Shown: piece after piece, positions 23,901-25,145 of the stretch
Position numbering within the stretch: the stretch's first letter is position 1
Layout: each line of letters begins with the position of its first letter
IMG/VR virus record: IMGVR_UViG_3300021959_000357
Location: 1 to 25,145 of that record
DNA: 25,145 bases
DNA from: a virus
Strand: one strand, 5' to 3'
Program-made: the position numbers and the translations under genes
The notes under the pieces: generated by a model
Database searches by the model: none
Seen by the model: the letters and a program-made list of their open reading frames with translations, nothing else
Told to the model about the DNA's origin: nothing

Positions 23901-25145
23901 TATTTTGAGCATCAGCTGCTCGAGCTGATAGAGCTGGAAAGCCAGGGACTCGAACTTCAGCAACGGCAAACTCTTCTCGACTTACTCGTGGTGGTGTTGG
24001 GTTATCTTGCTCTTTACCTTTAAGAAGTTTAATTTCACCATAAGAATCAACAACAATACTGTCGATACGTGCTAAGTAATATTCGATGTCAGTTGTAATT
24101 GCTTGATCGACTGCAGGGATGAGAGGTGTACCGTGACCATCAGCACCAAAGGTAGTAACTGCACCACCTACGGTTCCAGCAATAATAGGAGCGGTTGGTC
24201 CGTTGTTTGCACCATAGTTTGCATTAGCTGCTTTATCTGCGACTGGTCTAAAGTCAAAGCACTCTCGTAAACTATATGAATCACCTGCATCAGCTACGTA
24301 AGCTGGAATATCAGATGGTTGAATTGTATTGGGATAACTGTTAATTGTAAAGTAGTAATCACCAGATGAACTAATTACTTTAAAGCACTTTAATTGAATA
24401 ATCAATCGCTGGTTACCAGGACGTGGTCGACCTTGGATGTATTCAATATATGAAATATCGTAGTGAGTATCTTTTTGGTTATTATGAAGCTTAAAGCTCT
24501 TGGTGTAATCAGTTCCTAACGTGTCTTCGATACTAATAATTTCAAACACGTCTGGGAAACCAAGGCTATATTTGTTTTGGCCTAGGGTATGATCAACACG
24601 TACAAACGGTTCTTCTACTACCTTACCATAAGGCTCTACACCATCTGTGGAGCCAATCAAACGAACGTTATAGTAAACCTCTACTGAACTCCAAGGACCT
24701 CCAGATGGATCCAGCTCAATCACCAGCTCACTGTTATTAGTCTGTGTGGTAGTTGAAGTGATTGTTGGATAAGCACCACCTGCCGCAACAACCAATACGT
24801 CGTTATTATCACATACAAAGTCTTCACCTGGGCCTGCTGTAATCGTGATGACGTTTGTTTGAGCGGTTGCAGATACCTGTTGTCGTACTGGAATCAAAGT
24901 ATCTGAGGTCGAGAATAAGCTTACCAAACCAGTGCGGAAAATGAGTGGCTTAAGTCCTACATTTCGAATTACATTTCCTACTGAAACAAATCCGTTTCCA
25001 TCTGAAAGCTTAGCAATATCTTGTACTGCACCTGCCATTACTACGTTTGTGATATAGGCTTTTGTAGGTGTAATGTTAATCGCTTGACAAGAACCGATAG
25101 ACGAACCACCAGAATCTTGAATATCAACCGTTGCTCGATTTAAAT
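20926..25145 (-). CDS. Large DUF4815-like virion structural protein (5' end outside window; 1405 residues visible)
   Basis: The frame is open from the stop at 20926 to the right edge. The first ATG, at 25038, has no ribosome site and is preceded by 35 sense codons ending AINITPTKAYITNVV, so the true start lies outside the window. Visible residues about 340-520 (EYYLARIDSIVV, GEIKLLKG, NPTPPRV, then FTMKDMHSLEKRIDNMSYY and GLNRFKNGFIVDPF) match what I remember of the DUF4815-type large proteins of cyanophages and other marine myoviruses. A Trp/His/Arg-rich patch lies at visible residues 622-651. It is followed by VSVPVGDFVSNVQFKPF, GLRPNTQHYFFFD and ANGVLRAVFTIPGETFFVGD, an Ig-like region. The C-terminal half is beta-rich and ends RAIALS. 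Likely a peripheral tail or neck component; no catalytic motif is visible. Confidence 0.9.
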   Translation of the reverse strand, partial: LNRATVDIQDSGGSSIGSCQAINITPTKAYITNVVMAGAVQDIAKLSDGNGFVSVGNVIRNVGLKPLIFRTGLVSLFSTSDTLIPVRQQVSATAQTNVITITAGPGEDFVCDNNDVLVVAAGGAYPTITSTTTQTNNSELVIELDPSGGPWSSVEVYYNVRLIGSTDGVEPYGKVVEEPFVRVDHTLGQNKYSLGFPDVFEIISIEDTLGTDYTKSFKLHNNQKDTHYDISYIEYIQGRPRPGNQRLIIQLKCFKVISSSGDYYFTINSYPNTIQPSDIPAYVADAGDSYSLRECFDFRPVADKAANANYGANNGPTAPIIAGTVGGAVTTFGADGHGTPLIPAVDQAITTDIEYYLARIDSIVVDSYGEIKLLKGKEQDNPTPPRVSREEFAVAEVRVPGFPALSARAADAQNKRAHAITCKGTGVKNFTMKDMHSLEKRIDNMSYYISLNQLESDTQNMRVLDENGLNRFKNGFIVDPFNDVSLSNIKDPLFSAAIPHGRKVLTPSVKQFPIDLKYKTSSGASLFPSATSAKVGTLGRDSNVAFIDQPSATGFRTCANNFYQYKGNGYISPPYDVNYDTTVNPVTIDVDMTGAFSELIDNIQEVLPLTDTSYEYVPGEYWGGDWWWNRWWHGGWHHPRYRNRWYGYNPGTFREVTTQRDIDISMPENTSVSVPVGDFVSNVQFKPFIAGRDVKVYMSGLRPNTQHYFFFDKTDVNANVIPGSAVDDVNLVERLGEYGDAVSTDANGVLRAVFTIPGETFFVGDRVLDIVDVDSYDNIDSAATSTGFVTYRAYNFSMERTSLTQTTRKPDADVAKTTTVRNVVRRPEGRDPLAQTFFVKKGMGAGSNTVFLSQVDVFFKRVSTENGITCQIREVVNGFPTNEIIPFSKSRKLPSDLVGAASDDASVPTTFTFEAPVRLDVEKEYALVLQADANDPNYLLFISQIGQNDLTPGATQGTAIVQDWGDGVLFSSTNNSAWKSYQDEDLKFKLYRHNFNESAGSITMTANDCEFLTISDVTGRFNTGELVYQQKAFAGSTSATVSMAINTAIITGTDLDDTFNENDFILINDAGATRKDIFKVISVDSASQLTVNKPTSFAVSGGTCAAVVVGNISYYNVLRPFTMNLEHSSAKPSRVFQASNPSDATTKIVGLDSGRTADITTVDDINLSYVQAMIQKTEDTVATTTLDGTFVSPADVSSTYNKGLKFNGNIHFPEKGVMVYSKSNDVNETKAFNFTVNLENSGNVTSTPVVDIEIAKLFAYQYNINNDASDPDAVFISNRVELAEDLDAEDMEVTISAYRPNGTDIKVYIKPQNVYDGQSFGEMEWVELEMFEGVNLFSSNINIGDFKEYKYKVAESDKDVNGLLQYTSSAGTFSGFRKFAIRIDMLSPNIHNAPTLNDYRAIALS

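Noticed and set aside
25036-25038. ATG as the start of the large protein at the right edge
   Set aside because: No ribosome site precedes it and the frame stays open and protein-like up to the window edge.

Overview
The window looks like part of the late virion-structural (tail and adsorption) region of a large T4-like marine-type myovirus. Three observations support this. Every convincing gene lies on the minus strand with almost no spacing. The proteins are long, repetitive, beta-rich fibre proteins of the kind found in marine T4-like phages (cyanophages, pelagiphages and relatives). An exact match to the T4 late promoter octamer TATAAATA stands in front of the largest gene. I see no tRNA, integrase, IS element, CRISPR array or bacterial housekeeping gene. 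The base composition is moderately AT-rich. The sequence does not identify the host.

Layout in the direction of transcription (right to left). (1) 25145-20926: a large DUF4815-like virion protein whose 5' end lies outside the window; its frame is open to the right edge. (2) 20912-20730: a 60-residue charged, coiled-coil-like protein. (3) 20728-19526: a 400-residue fibre protein ending in a peptidase S74 / intramolecular chaperone domain. (4) 19472-8775: a giant 3565-residue protein, about 43% of the window. It has a 61-unit pentapeptide solenoid, a parallel beta-helix-like start, a long chain of Cys-x-Arg-Asp helical modules with seven inserted beta domains, and a C-terminal cap. (5) 8759-8340: a 139-residue beta-rich protein. 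(6) 8297-2805: an 1830-residue collagen-like protein with four related globular inserts and a second S74 chaperone domain. (7) 2790-1855: a 311-residue protein with a possible PD-(D/E)XK-nuclease-like core. (8) 1814-1476: a 112-residue beta-sandwich-like protein. (9) 1479 to beyond position 1: a fibre protein with 54-residue tandem repeats, starting at a GTG that overlaps the previous stop codon.

The genes probably encode one or more host-recognition and baseplate-peripheral assemblies. Two products carry their own trimerisation chaperone, and the small proteins next to the fibres may be adaptors or tips. Gaps between genes run from -4 to +53 bases, so most of the region is likely read as one late transcript, with a late-promoter-like site in front of the giant gene and weaker candidates elsewhere. 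The most notable content is the modular architecture of the giant protein. The collagen-like fibre, the Trp/His/Arg-rich patch in the DUF4815-like protein and the nuclease-like motif in the 311-residue protein also merit a second look. No gap longer than 300 bases lacks a gene.
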